A DNA stretch of 33,751 bases from Cupriavidus sp. 2SB. GTDB taxonomy: Bacteria; Pseudomonadota; Gammaproteobacteria; Burkholderiales; Burkholderiaceae. The first letter of the stretch is position 1. Each line of letters opens with the position of its first letter. Of this stretch, positions 7,928 through 15,687 are shown one piece after another. The position numbers and the translations under genes are program-made. The notes below the pieces were generated by a model. It did not search any database. It was not told the DNA's origin and worked only from the letters and a program-made list of their open reading frames with translations. The stretch is taken from contig NZ_SCMX01000071.1 of the NCBI RefSeq assembly GCF_005503625.1, positions 1 to 33,751 of the forward strand. Reading direction: 5' to 3'.

Positions 7928-7967
7928 CGCAATCGAATCGAATCCCACCATTCACAAGGAGACCGCC

Positions 7968-8252
7968 ATGCTGTTCATGGTCGAAATGACTGTCCGTATC
8001 CCCCAATCGCTCGATCCGCAAGTGGCCGACAAGATCAAGGCCGACGAGAAGGCGTACTCGCAGCAACTGCAGCGCGATGGCAAGTGGCGCCACCTGTGGC
8101 GCGTGGCAGGGCTGTATGCCAACGTCAGCATCTTCGACGTGAAGGACGCCGATGAACTGCACACGATCCTGACCGGGCTGCCGCTGTATCCGTATATGGA
8201 AATGAAGGTCACCGCGCTGGCGCAGCACGGCTCGGCCATTGCGCAGAACTGA
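7968..8252 (+). CDS. catC: Muconolactone delta-isomerase
   Basis: A 94-residue protein that closely follows Pseudomonas CatC along its whole length: MLFMVEMTVRIP, KADEKAYSQQLQRDGKWRHLWRVAG, YANVSIFDV, LPLYPYMEMKV. CatC converts muconolactone to 3-oxoadipate enol-lactone in the catechol branch of the 3-oxoadipate pathway and works as a decameric cytoplasmic enzyme. I chose ATG 7968 over an upstream in-frame ATG because AAGGAG precedes it and CatC homology starts there. The next gene performs the following step. Neither CatB nor CatA is encoded in the window. Confidence 0.93.
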   Translation: MLFMVEMTVRIPQSLDPQVADKIKADEKAYSQQLQRDGKWRHLWRVAGLYANVSIFDVKDADELHTILTGLPLYPYMEMKVTALAQHGSAIAQN

Positions 8253-8265
8253 TTGGAGACACGCC

Positions 8266-9045
8266 ATGCCATTCGCCGAACTTGCCGACGTCAAGATTCA
8301 CTACCAGATCGATGGCGATGAAAGCCTGCCGGTGCTGGTGCTATCAAACTCGCTGGGTACCAGCTTCGAGATGTGGCAGCCGCAGATCGCCGAACTGTCG
8401 AAGCACTTCCGCGTACTGCGCTACGACACGCGGGGCCACGGCAAGTCGTCAGTGACCGAAGGACCGTACACCATCGCACAGCTTGGCGGCGACGTGATTG
8501 CACTCATCGACCATCTCGGTCTGAAACGCGTGAACTTCTGTGGGCTGTCGATGGGTGGCATCACGGGTATGTGGCTTGGCGTGAATCACGCTGACCGGAT
8601 TGAGAAGCTGATCCTCTGCAATACCGCTGCTTACATCGGCCCGCCCGAGAACTGGACGAATCGCGCCGCTGCAGTGGAACGCGATGGCGTAGGTTCGATT
8701 GCCGCCGCCGTGGTCGACAAATGGCTCACGCCGGATTTTGCGGCGGAACAGCCTGAACTGGTTGCGCAGTTGCGCGGCATGTTGAGCGCGACCGACGCAA
8801 AGGGCTATGCAGCGAACTGCCGCGCGGTGCGGGATTCGGATCTGCGTGGCGAGATTGCAAGCATCACCGCGCCGACGCTGGTGATCGCAGGTTCGGGCGA
8901 CATTCCCACGCCTCCGGCGGATGGACGGTTCCTGGCCGAGACGATTCCGGGTGCGAAGTACGTGGAGTTGTACGCGGCACATTTGTCGAATCTGCAGCAG
9001 GTGGATGGGTTTAACGAGGCGGTGGTGGGGTTTTTGAAGGGCTGA
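8266..9045 (+). CDS. pcaD: 3-oxoadipate enol-lactonase
   Basis: A 259-residue alpha/beta hydrolase. PcaD hydrolyses 3-oxoadipate enol-lactone to 3-oxoadipate. The N-terminus (IHYQIDGDESLPVLVLSNSLGTSFEMWQPQ), the RYDTRGHGKS turn, the nucleophile elbow GLSMGG (Ser) and LHLxNLQQ-like AAHLSNLQQ with the catalytic His are all typical of PcaD. The acid is expected in VIAGSGDIPTPP. I chose ATG 8266, with GGAG upstream and 13 bp after catC. A second in-frame ATG at 8239 overlaps catC. It is the last gene of the operon and is followed by a palindromic repeat element. Confidence 0.93.
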   Translation: MPFAELADVKIHYQIDGDESLPVLVLSNSLGTSFEMWQPQIAELSKHFRVLRYDTRGHGKSSVTEGPYTIAQLGGDVIALIDHLGLKRVNFCGLSMGGITGMWLGVNHADRIEKLILCNTAAYIGPPENWTNRAAAVERDGVGSIAAAVVDKWLTPDFAAEQPELVAQLRGMLSATDAKGYAANCRAVRDSDLRGEIASITAPTLVIAGSGDIPTPPADGRFLAETIPGAKYVELYAAHLSNLQQVDGFNEAVVGFLKG

Positions 9046-9073
9046 CCGTATCGCTGCCATGCGTTTTTTTTCT

Positions 9074-9195
9074 CCCCTCTCCCGCCTTGCGGGAGAGGGG
9101 CTGGGGGTGAGGGCCAGCGGTGCAATCACCGACACGTCGCAATGTCAACGTCATGCCCTCACCCCCAACCCCTCTCCCATTTCATGGGAGAGGGG
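9074..9195. repeat. Paired palindromic (REP/BIME-like) element, copy 1
   Basis: Two perfect 12-bp-arm hairpins: CCCCTCTCCCGC/GCGGGAGAGGGG (9074-9100, loop CTT) and CCCCTCTCCCAT/ATGGGAGAGGGG (9169-9195, loop TTC). The inner flanks are also inverted: TGGGGGTGAGGG (9102-9113) and CCCTCACCCCCA (9156-9167). The element fills the gap between the convergent lactonase and PRC-barrel genes. The T-run at 9064-9071 lies on the wrong side for an intrinsic terminator on either strand. Confidence 0.85.
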
Positions 9196-9219
9196 AGCAG
9201 GACACGGAAGAGGGGCATC

Positions 9220-9642
9220 TCATAAAACCGCCCCCGTCCAATACGGGTCCCTCTCGTAGTACTTGTACACCGCAGCCCCCCACTGCGGATCGGCCATCGA
9301 TGGCCAACTGTCCTTGTTGAATCCCGGCGCGTCCTTGATGCGGTCGGCGGTCAGGCCGATGCGAAAGCATTTGGCGTCGGTATCCATGACCAGCGCGCTC
9401 CACGGGATGGCGTGCAACGTGTCGCCGATACCCAGGAATCCGCCTGTCGTCAGTACGGCGTAGGCCACGCGGCCGGCCTGCACGTCGATCATGATCTCCT
9501 TGATTTCACCAACATGTTCGTCGTCGGACGAATAGACTTTCGTGCTGTCGAGGCTTGACGCGGCCATTACCTCGGGGCCGGGGCCGTCACCTATGCCGGT
9601 GCCGACGATGCCGGCGCCCTGGTCTGATGTCATCGGTTGCAT
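9220..9642 (-). CDS. PRC-barrel domain protein
   Basis: A 140-residue soluble protein. Residues about 25-90 form a PRC-barrel: VMAASSLDSTKVYSSDDEHVGEIKEIMIDVQAGRVAYAVL, then FLGIGDTLHAIPWSAL. The acidic and Gly-rich N-terminus is probably flexible. The C-terminus (DSWPSMADPQWGAAVYKYY with DPYW) matches the PRC-barrel stress proteins common in proteobacteria. The molecular role is unknown. I chose ATG 9642 because AAGGAG lies 7 nt upstream; an upstream in-frame ATG at 9744 has no such site and adds non-conserved sequence. It is divergent from the flavodoxin-like gene. Confidence 0.85.
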   Translation of the reverse strand: MQPMTSDQGAGIVGTGIGDGPGPEVMAASSLDSTKVYSSDDEHVGEIKEIMIDVQAGRVAYAVLTTGGFLGIGDTLHAIPWSALVMDTDAKCFRIGLTADRIKDAPGFNKDSWPSMADPQWGAAVYKYYERDPYWTGAVL

Positions 9643-9847
9643 GGAAGCACTCCTTGCTGATAGTGGTGGGGGAAACCGCTGTCGTGCAACCGGCATGCCC
9701 GGCTGTGCCCAGGGCTGGCAAGCAACTTGCGCGTAACGTTGCATCCATGGAAATGGCGTGTCGACGACCCGGCTCCATACCGGTTGGCGTCGGTGCTTCT
9801 ACAACGCAGCGCAAGGTCGGGTGGTAATTCTTACGCCGCCTCATGAC
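9643..9847. other. Divergent intergenic region
   Basis: About 205 bp between the PRC-barrel gene and the flavodoxin-like reductase, which are transcribed away from each other. It should hold promoters for both. I see no convincing sigma-70 boxes, riboswitch or long dyad. Confidence 0.4.
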
Positions 9848-10951
9848 ATGACACCCACGAAACCACAAGTCGCTGCGGCAGCGCACGACATCCGCAAGGG
9901 ACAGGTGACCGAGAAGTGCTCGCGCGAAGTCTTTCGCAAGCGGTTCCGCGCACGCTTCGGCGATCCTGCTTTTCGCACCGAAGATGCTGCCATCGATCGG
10001 CTGGAAGAGATCGCATGGCAGGCCTACTGCGATAGCCGCAAGGCGCCGATGACGACCCGGGCAGGGGCGGGTGCTGCCGATCCTGCCTACGAGATTGCGG
10101 TGGAATGGATCGACACACGCAATGCCATCGAGCGCGCGCAGCGCGAACACGATGATGCCAAGTCACCATCGCGCGTGTTGCTGATCGTGGCGGCGTCGCG
10201 CAACGACTTCACGTGTCCCGGAGAAATGTCGAAGTCGTGGCGCATGGCCCAACTGGCGCGCACACGCATGGAGGGTCTGGGCATGCAGGTCGATACGCTC
10301 GACCTCAGCCGTCTGACCTCGGAGCCGGACTTGAACATTCACCCGTGCAAGGGGTGCGTGTCCACGGCCATGCCCCTCTGCCACTGGCCGTGCAGTTGCT
10401 ATCCGAACCATTCGCTGGGGCAGGTCAACGACTGGATGAACGAGATCTATCCGCGCTGGGTGGCTGCGCATGGCGTGATGATCGTGACGCCCACGTATTG
10501 GTATCAGGCCACGAGTCCGCTCAAATTGATGATGGATCGGCTGGTCTGTGCCGATGGCGGGAATCCGGACCCCAGCAGCACGCATGGCAAGACTGTTGCG
10601 GAAGCGAAGCAACTCGAACTCGATGGATGGGACTATCCCAAGCATCTCGATGGCCGCGTATTCGGGCTCGTCGTGCATGGAGATGTGGCGGGCATCGAAG
10701 GCGTGCGCCGTTCGCTTGGCGACTGGTTGCAATGGATGGGACTGATCGAGGCCGGAGCGCCGTCGCAACTCGACCGCTATATCGGCTATTACGAACCGTA
10801 TGCCACCTCGCATCGCACGCTGGATGCGGATACCCATGTGCAGCGCGAAGTCGAGAACGTGGCCGCAGCCGTGGCGCAGGCCGTCGTGCTGCGGCGCAAC
10901 GGTAAGTTGCCTGAGGTAGGCGATGCGTTGAAACGGCCGCGTCCGAAGTAG
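9848..10951 (+). CDS. Flavodoxin-fold NAD(P)H-dependent oxidoreductase with Cys-rich insert
   Basis: A 367-residue protein. Residues 1-100 are a charged helical extension (CSREVFRKRFRARFGDPAF, ERAQREHDD). From about 105 comes an NADPH-dependent FMN reductase-like flavodoxin domain: RVLLIVAASRNDFTCPGEMSKSWRMA, then VMIVTPTYWYQATSPLKLMMDRL, and FGLVVHGDVAGIEGVRRSL. Five cysteines cluster in C167-x2-C170-x7-C178-x3-C182-x-C184, where related iron-sulfur flavoproteins bind a cluster. It probably reduces quinones or other small acceptors. The start is ATG 9848; an earlier in-frame ATG at 9758 is possible but neither has a strong ribosome site. Confidence 0.78.
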   Translation: MTPTKPQVAAAAHDIRKGQVTEKCSREVFRKRFRARFGDPAFRTEDAAIDRLEEIAWQAYCDSRKAPMTTRAGAGAADPAYEIAVEWIDTRNAIERAQREHDDAKSPSRVLLIVAASRNDFTCPGEMSKSWRMAQLARTRMEGLGMQVDTLDLSRLTSEPDLNIHPCKGCVSTAMPLCHWPCSCYPNHSLGQVNDWMNEIYPRWVAAHGVMIVTPTYWYQATSPLKLMMDRLVCADGGNPDPSSTHGKTVAEAKQLELDGWDYPKHLDGRVFGLVVHGDVAGIEGVRRSLGDWLQWMGLIEAGAPSQLDRYIGYYEPYATSHRTLDADTHVQREVENVAAAVAQAVVLRRNGKLPEVGDALKRPRPK

Positions 10952-11023
10952 GCTTTTCCTCGCGGCATGGATCTTGCGCGGGACTATCTGGGGCCCCCTG
11001 TGGCATATGGCAAGGAGCACACC

Positions 11024-11578
11024 ATGTTTGAATTCCTGAAGAATGTTTTCGATTTTGGCGCCGACGATGGCCGTCGTGATCGGAGCGCCCAGCGGTACGA
11101 CGAGAGCGACGACGACAACGACAACGATCCGCGCTATGGAGGCAATGGCTATGGCGGCAATGGCTATTTCGGCAATAGCGATAGCGGCGGCCAGTCGTAC
11201 AACGGCGCACAACGGCTCTATCCCGGCGATCCCGGTTATCGTGCGCATCCCACGCGACCGGTGCATTCCTCCAGCGTAGGCGGGTGGCGCGGCATGAAGG
11301 GTTACGACCGTCCGGACGACCGTGTGCTGGGCGACGTATGCGATCGGCTTGCCATGGAGTCTGACGTCGACGTGTCGGAGGTCACGGTCGAAGTGGCCGC
11401 TGGCGTGGTGAAGCTCGGTGGCACGGTGGAAGACCGCTATGAGCGGTGGACCATCGAGGAAATCGTAGAGTCGGTGTCAGGCGTGCGGGATATTGAGAAC
11501 GGTATTCGCGTGCAGCAGCGCAGTGGCTCGGACGCAATGGACACGCCGTCGCCCGAACGTACGCTGAATCGGAGTTGA
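11024..11578 (+). CDS. BON domain protein with Gly/Asn-rich linker
   Basis: A 184-residue protein. Residues 1-12 (MFEFLKNVFDFG) are followed by an acidic stretch (DESDDDNDNDP) and an imperfect YGGNG repeat (11134-11185) that makes a low-complexity linker. A BON domain lies at about 100-170: DDRVLGDVCDRLAMES, VDVSEVTVEVAAGVVKLGGTVEDRYERWTIEEIVESVSGVRDIENGI. BON domains bind lipid or envelope components, as in OsmY. No signal peptide is obvious. AAGGAG 6 nt before ATG 11024 sets the start. The neighbours (PRC-barrel, catalase) suggest a stress context. Confidence 0.88.
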   Translation: MFEFLKNVFDFGADDGRRDRSAQRYDESDDDNDNDPRYGGNGYGGNGYFGNSDSGGQSYNGAQRLYPGDPGYRAHPTRPVHSSSVGGWRGMKGYDRPDDRVLGDVCDRLAMESDVDVSEVTVEVAAGVVKLGGTVEDRYERWTIEEIVESVSGVRDIENGIRVQQRSGSDAMDTPSPERTLNRS

Positions 11579-11601
11579 TTGGGTTTTCCCCGTGGTTTTC
11601 T

Positions 11602-11723
11602 CCCCTCTCCCGCGTGCGGGAGAGGGGCGGGGGAGAGGGTCGGCGGGGCAAATTGCGATGCGTTAGGCAAGCAGAGCCTCATGCCCTCTCCCCCAACCCC
11701 TCTCCCATTTCATGGGAGAGGGG
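11602..11723. repeat. Paired palindromic (REP/BIME-like) element, copy 2
   Basis: Same design and the same 122-bp overall length as the copy at 9074-9195: CCCCTCTCCCGC/GCGGGAGAGGGG (11602-11627, loop GT) and CCCCTCTCCCAT/ATGGGAGAGGGG (11697-11723, loop TTC). Left arms are again exactly 95 bp apart, although the internal ~40 bp has diverged. It too sits between convergent genes (BON protein and PIG-L deacetylase). Confidence 0.85.
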
Positions 11724-11735
11724 AGCAAAGAATGT

Positions 11736-12464
11736 TTACGTCGTCAGCGTCCAATACCGTTCCGGCGCGCCGATGTCCGCTAGCTGTTCCGCGCTGAACA
11801 ATGGCAACTGGCTTTCGTAGGCTTCCACCGCGCGCATCTTGATGACGTGGTGACGCGCGAGCGGAAACGTCACTGGCGTGGCAAGCAGCCCTTGTTGCAG
11901 CCAGTGCTGCAGCCGGCGCTGCACGACGCCAGGCACGCGCCGATGGATGGCTTCCTCATAGAAAATCCACTGGAGCGGCGGCACGGGTGCCGCATCGGCC
12001 TGGCCGTCTCCACCCGAGTGCACCGCGTGCATCGCCTGCGCCATGGCGTGCATGCGCAGGCAGGCGTTGGCCACCAGCACGTGGTCGCTGTGAAACAGGC
12101 CCATCGGCACGGCAACCGTGCCGCCACGCTGCAGCGCTGCTGTCCGCGCCAGGCCGCCGAGCAACTGATCCGGTGTGTAGGGCCGGCCATACTGGCCGTC
12201 GAGAAAATCGAGCCATTCGGGACGTGCGCCGAGCGTGGCCAGCCCGCGCGCATCCTCGCGCCGTCGATGCATGACAGCATGCAAGACGCTGTCGAAACCT
12301 GCCGCGCAATCCCACTCGGGTACTTCAAGCTTTGCATCGGGAATGCCGGCGAGCACCGTGACCACCACAGGGTCTGCCGCCGCCGCGATCAGGCCGCCGC
12401 AACTGAACACGGCGTCATCGAGGTGCGGGGAAATGACGGTCAATGGTCCGGGGATCTGGGGCAT
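11736..12464 (-). CDS. PIG-L (LmbE-like) family deacetylase
   Basis: A 242-residue protein of the PIG-L family, zinc-dependent enzymes that remove N-acetyl groups from GlcNAc-containing glycans or small glycoconjugates. The zinc motif SPHLDDAVFSCGG is at about 15-27, and the second metal His lies in LFHSDHVL. It begins MPQIPGPLTVISPHLDD. I chose ATG 12464 over an upstream in-frame ATG at 12566 because family homology starts there. It lies 117 bp downstream of the glycosyltransferase and is the last gene of the minus-strand set. The substrate is unknown but probably the product of the upstream enzymes. Confidence 0.88.
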   Translation of the reverse strand: MPQIPGPLTVISPHLDDAVFSCGGLIAAAADPVVVTVLAGIPDAKLEVPEWDCAAGFDSVLHAVMHRRREDARGLATLGARPEWLDFLDGQYGRPYTPDQLLGGLARTAALQRGGTVAVPMGLFHSDHVLVANACLRMHAMAQAMHAVHSGGDGQADAAPVPPLQWIFYEEAIHRRVPGVVQRRLQHWLQQGLLATPVTFPLARHHVIKMRAVEAYESQLPLFSAEQLADIGAPERYWTLTT

Positions 12465-12581
12465 GCTGGCGCTCGGCTTGGTGGGGGAAACGGGAGGTCG
12501 GACGTGACTGCATCGCACGATGCATGCCAGACGTTCGTGCCGACCTGCCACCGACCGGCGTTGCAAATCCGGCGGCCGTTC

Positions 12582-13292
12582 TTACCGGTGCGGTGTAGAA
12601 GCGGCAACCACGCCTGCGTCGCCTTCTACGGGTAGCGCGGAGAGCATCGCCAGATGGTCGGCAAAGCCGCCGCGTGCACGACCCTCGCGCCGCGCACTGG
12701 TGGTCACCTGTGGCTGCGTGCTCCATGCGATCTGCGCGTTGATGGCGATCAGGCGCTGCACCAGCGCCACATCCTCGCTGCTCTCGTGCGGCGGAAAGCC
12801 CCCTGCGCGGGCGTAAGCGCGCGGGCAGATGCCGAGGTTGGCGCCATGAATATGCCGGTGATTCTCTTCACGACAGTAGCGCGCGGCGAACTGCGCGGGC
12901 ACGTGTCCGGGCTGCTGGCTCCAATCGTTGACAGTGACGAGACCGCACACCGCGTCCGCCCGCAGGGCGAGCTGGGCGACCAGCCAGTCTGGTGCCACGC
13001 ACGTGTCGGCATCGGTGAATGCGAGCCACCGGGCGTTCAGCGCCAGCAGGTGCTCGGCGCCGTGATGGCGAGCCACGCCGACATTGCGGGCCGCGATGGC
13101 CAGGCAAGCCACGCCCATCGTGGCGTGGCGCTGCACTACGGCATGAGATGCGTCGGTGCAGTCGTCCAGCACAACCACTACCAGTACCGGCTCGCCCAAC
13201 AGCCCCGGGTGGCCCGCCGCCGCACCCAGTGCGGTCAGGCATGCCGCGAGACAATCTTCCTCGTTATGCGCGGGTACCACGACGCCGATCAT
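12582..13292 (-). CDS. Family 2 glycosyltransferase
   Basis: A 236-residue soluble GT-A fold transferase. It begins MIGVVVPAHNEEDCLAACL and carries VVVVLDDCTDAS, then the metal/nucleotide motif AFTDADTCVAPDWL, and the acceptor-side HGANLGICPRAYARAGGFPPHESSEDVAL (ED motif). No membrane segment or processive QxxRW motif is visible, which suggests addition of one or few sugars in the cytoplasm. Its ATG overlaps the stop of the methyltransferase as ATGA (13289-13292), so the two are translationally coupled. Donor and acceptor are unknown. Confidence 0.9.
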   Translation of the reverse strand: MIGVVVPAHNEEDCLAACLTALGAAAGHPGLLGEPVLVVVVLDDCTDASHAVVQRHATMGVACLAIAARNVGVARHHGAEHLLALNARWLAFTDADTCVAPDWLVAQLALRADAVCGLVTVNDWSQQPGHVPAQFAARYCREENHRHIHGANLGICPRAYARAGGFPPHESSEDVALVQRLIAINAQIAWSTQPQVTTSARREGRARGGFADHLAMLSALPVEGDAGVVAASTPHR

Positions 13293-13882
13293 GGCGTGTG
13301 CTCCCTGAACCGTAGCGCCTGCGGATTGCGTGACCAGACTTCGAGTACAAAGTCCGGTTCCACATGCCGCACGTGGCGATGCAGGCCCGGCTGGCGTGCC
13401 ACGTCGCTGTGTACCTGCCGCGTGCCGATCTGGCGCTCGGCAAAGGGGCGCAGCCAGTGGCAGGCCACGATGGTGCCGTTCGGATTCAATGCGGCGCCCG
13501 CATGGCGCGCCGTGGCCAGCCAGTCGTCGCGCTGGAAGAAGTAGCCAATCTCGCTCAGCACGATCAGGTCGAACGAACCGGGCGGCCAGTCGGCGGGCAG
13601 CGTGGCGCGGCGCACGTTCACATGCGGATGCGCAGCCATGCGCGCCTGCGTGCGGCGCACGGCGCGCTCGGCCAGGTCGACAGCCAGCAGCGCGTCGCAA
13701 CGCTTGGCGAGTTCGGCGGTCAGCCGGCCCGTGGCGCAGCCGGCCTCCAGCGCGCGTCCGTAATGCTTCTCGGGCAGGACCGCCATCAGCAGGTCGCGCT
13801 TGCGGGCTTCGTACCAGAGCGTTTCGAATCCCCACGGATCGGCCTGCTCGAACATGGCGTCGAAGTTCGTGGTCGCGTTCAT
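13289..13882 (-). CDS. NodS-like SAM-dependent methyltransferase
   Basis: A 197-residue class I methyltransferase. SAM motif I is ALEAGCATGRLTAELA, followed by the acidic LLAVDLAERAV, and motif IV reads FDLIVLSEIGYFF. The N-terminus (FDAMFEQADPWGFETLWYEARKR) is the form seen in NodS-like methyltransferases. NodS itself N-methylates the deacetylated chitooligosaccharide of Nod factors; this protein's target is unknown. It overlaps both neighbours by 4 bp (ATGA at 13879-13882 and 13289-13292), so it is translationally coupled between the dehydrogenase homologue and the glycosyltransferase. Confidence 0.9.
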   Translation of the reverse strand: MNATTNFDAMFEQADPWGFETLWYEARKRDLLMAVLPEKHYGRALEAGCATGRLTAELAKRCDALLAVDLAERAVRRTQARMAAHPHVNVRRATLPADWPPGSFDLIVLSEIGYFFQRDDWLATARHAGAALNPNGTIVACHWLRPFAERQIGTRQVHSDVARQPGLHRHVRHVEPDFVLEVWSRNPQALRFREHTP

Positions 13883-14901
13883 AGCCGATACCTGTCAAGG
13901 GCTTCGGGCTCGGTCACGGGTTCGGCCACGGCAAGCCCTAAAGCTGCGAGGTCGCGCTCGGCGTGGCTTTGGCGCAGGAAGACCGGCAGGTCTGCATAGA
14001 GCGCGGCCAACCGGCCATTGCGGCACAACGGGCCCGCGCCAAGCACGTGGCCCGCGCGGTGCAAGACCGTTTGCGCAGCGGCCTCGACCACGGTGCGCAG
14101 GCGCATGGCAGGCACGAAGGCGTTGTCGGCAGGATGCGCGTCGATCCACGCGGCGGTTTCGCGCAGCAGTGCAGCGGCGGACTCGAGCGCGCCATCGATA
14201 GCCCCGAGATGTGCTGCAGCGTGTGGGTCTTTGCGCTGGCTGACGGTACGACGAACCGCATCGGCCAGTGGCAACACCGCGCCATACCAGCATGCCGCAA
14301 TGCCAGCGCCGCCGTGCCAGAAGCCTGGGCGGTCCAGGTAGGCACGATCGCCGCCGATGCAGAGGGCAGGGCAGTTCTCCAGCAACACATCGCCGCTGCA
14401 GGTTGCCGCCATGCCCACGGCGAGCCATCCATCGGTGGTGATTGTCACGCCGGGTCCGTGCAGGTCGATCACGGCGAGCCGCGATGCGCCTTCGCTGTCA
14501 TGGCACGTCAACAGCGCATGCGTCACGCCGCTGGCGCCTGAGCACCACGCCTTGCGACCATTGAGCAATACCGGCTCACCGTTGCGCATGCGGGTGGACG
14601 CAGCGAGCGCACGCGTATCGGTATCGACAGAGACCTTGCAGAGAACTTTCGCATCGGGCGGTTCTGCAGCCCACACCGCCCAGCGCGTAGCCGAGGGCGG
14701 CGTGACATCGGCCACTTCCGCCAGAATGGCGAGGGCATCGGCATGGGCCTCGAAGAGCTTGATGCCTACGGCGCCGAACTCCGTGCCAATGGTCGCCAGT
14801 AACTGCCAGCGGGCGAGTGTGTCGCCTTTGCCGGGGAGCGGGATGCCGCTCGCATCGACGCATTGGTCGATGATGGTGTCGAGGGTTTCGCGCGGATTCA
14901 T
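13879..14901 (-). CDS. Acyl-CoA dehydrogenase family protein
   Basis: A 340-residue flavoprotein homologue, shorter than the ~380 residues of typical acyl-CoA dehydrogenases. The middle domain is recognisable (VLLNGRKAWCSGASGVTHALLTC, then VTITTDGWLAVGMAATCSGDVLLENC), as is the C-terminal helical domain ending FLRQSHAERDLAALG. The usual catalytic Glu is not evident, so it may oxidise an unusual substrate or act as a flavin-dependent amine or alcohol oxidoreductase. I chose ATG 14901 (MNPRETLDTI). An upstream in-frame ATG at 15045 adds 48 residues that do not look like the family. It is the first gene of the coupled set. Confidence 0.82.
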   Translation of the reverse strand: MNPRETLDTIIDQCVDASGIPLPGKGDTLARWQLLATIGTEFGAVGIKLFEAHADALAILAEVADVTPPSATRWAVWAAEPPDAKVLCKVSVDTDTRALAASTRMRNGEPVLLNGRKAWCSGASGVTHALLTCHDSEGASRLAVIDLHGPGVTITTDGWLAVGMAATCSGDVLLENCPALCIGGDRAYLDRPGFWHGGAGIAACWYGAVLPLADAVRRTVSQRKDPHAAAHLGAIDGALESAAALLRETAAWIDAHPADNAFVPAMRLRTVVEAAAQTVLHRAGHVLGAGPLCRNGRLAALYADLPVFLRQSHAERDLAALGLAVAEPVTEPEALDRYRL

Positions 14902-15099
14902 GGGGGCATCCGGGTCCAGGAAGCGTGTTGCGGATATGCCCCACGTCCGCAAGTTCCCTGCCAGCAACGTGCGCGGCGCGATTGCCGCGTCCCGCAAGGC
15001 TTGGCGGCGTATGTGGCGGATGTCATGCCGCCGCAATGCTCCCACGGCGGCACGGCAATCTTTACTGCTTTTATCCGAAATGCCCGGTGGGGTAGGACG
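14902..15099. other. Promoter region of the acyl-CoA dehydrogenase/glycosyltransferase set
   Basis: About 200 bp between the CinA gene and the acyl-CoA dehydrogenase homologue, both on the minus strand. It is long enough for a separate promoter. No clear sigma-70 pair or dyad stands out. Confidence 0.35.
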
Positions 15100-15645
15100 T
15101 CATCGGCGTACGGCGAGCGCGTGATAGTGCTGCACGCGCGATAGCGCATAGCTGGCGGCAGCGATGCGGATGGCATTGCGGTCGCCGCCGAAGCGGCGTG
15201 TTTCGCTGAACTCGATATCGTGCGGCACGGCGCCGCCCTGGCGGAACCACCACGCAAAGCACTGCGTGCCGGGAGGCGTGCCGTCGTCGGCGCCGTCATC
15301 CGCCACCCCGGTATTGGCGATGACCAGACTGGCATCGGTGTAGTCCGCCATGCCGCGCGCCATCGCCAGCGACACGGGCTCGCTGGTCAGACCGTGCCGG
15401 TCGATGGTTTCCTGCGGCACATGCAGTACGCCAGTCTTCGTATCGGGCGAGTAAGTGACGATGGCGAGCCGAAGCACCGCGCCGCAGCCGGGCACTTCGG
15501 CAATGCGTGAGGCAATCAGGCCCGCCGTGCAAGACTCTGCAGTGGATAGCGTCAGCGCATTTCGCTTGAGAAAATGCGCGATCGCCTTCATGTCCGTCGC
15601 ATCCTGCCGGGCCGCGTCAGAGGGAGCGATATTGGCAGCAGTCAT
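15100..15645 (-). CDS. CinA-family nicotinamide-nucleotide amidase (PncC-like)
   Basis: A 181-residue single-domain CinA C-terminal protein. PncC deamidates NMN to nicotinate mononucleotide in pyridine nucleotide recycling. Family motifs are LSTAESCTAGLIASRIAEVPG (catalytic Ser in the AESCTAG loop), VTYSPDTKTGVLHV, HGLTSEPVSLAMARGM and IANTGVADDG. The usual GPGG turn is altered to DDGADDG and the C-terminus has an unusual QCFAWWFRQGG strand, so amidase activity is not certain. It lies 42 bp after the catalase on the same strand and is probably co-transcribed with it. An internal ATG at 15591 is a weaker alternative start. Confidence 0.82.
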   Translation of the reverse strand: MTAANIAPSDAARQDATDMKAIAHFLKRNALTLSTAESCTAGLIASRIAEVPGCGAVLRLAIVTYSPDTKTGVLHVPQETIDRHGLTSEPVSLAMARGMADYTDASLVIANTGVADDGADDGTPPGTQCFAWWFRQGGAVPHDIEFSETRRFGGDRNAIRIAAASYALSRVQHYHALAVRR

Positions 15646-15687
15646 GACAGCGACGCTCTCCAGACACGCGGCCCTTTCATCGCAGCA

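Noticed and set aside
9064..9100. T-run next to a strong hairpin, considered as an intrinsic terminator
   Set aside because: The T-run precedes the hairpin on the plus strand and becomes an A-run after it on the minus strand, so it does not form a canonical terminator in either direction.
9074..11723. Repeated palindromes considered as a CRISPR array
   Set aside because: Only two paired units lie 2.5 kb apart with genes between them and no regular spacers or cas genes.
13330..13884. Plus-strand frames opposite the methyltransferase
   Set aside because: Arg/Ala/Pro-rich without motifs; the minus strand encodes a methyltransferase with clear SAM motifs and ATGA overlaps at both ends.
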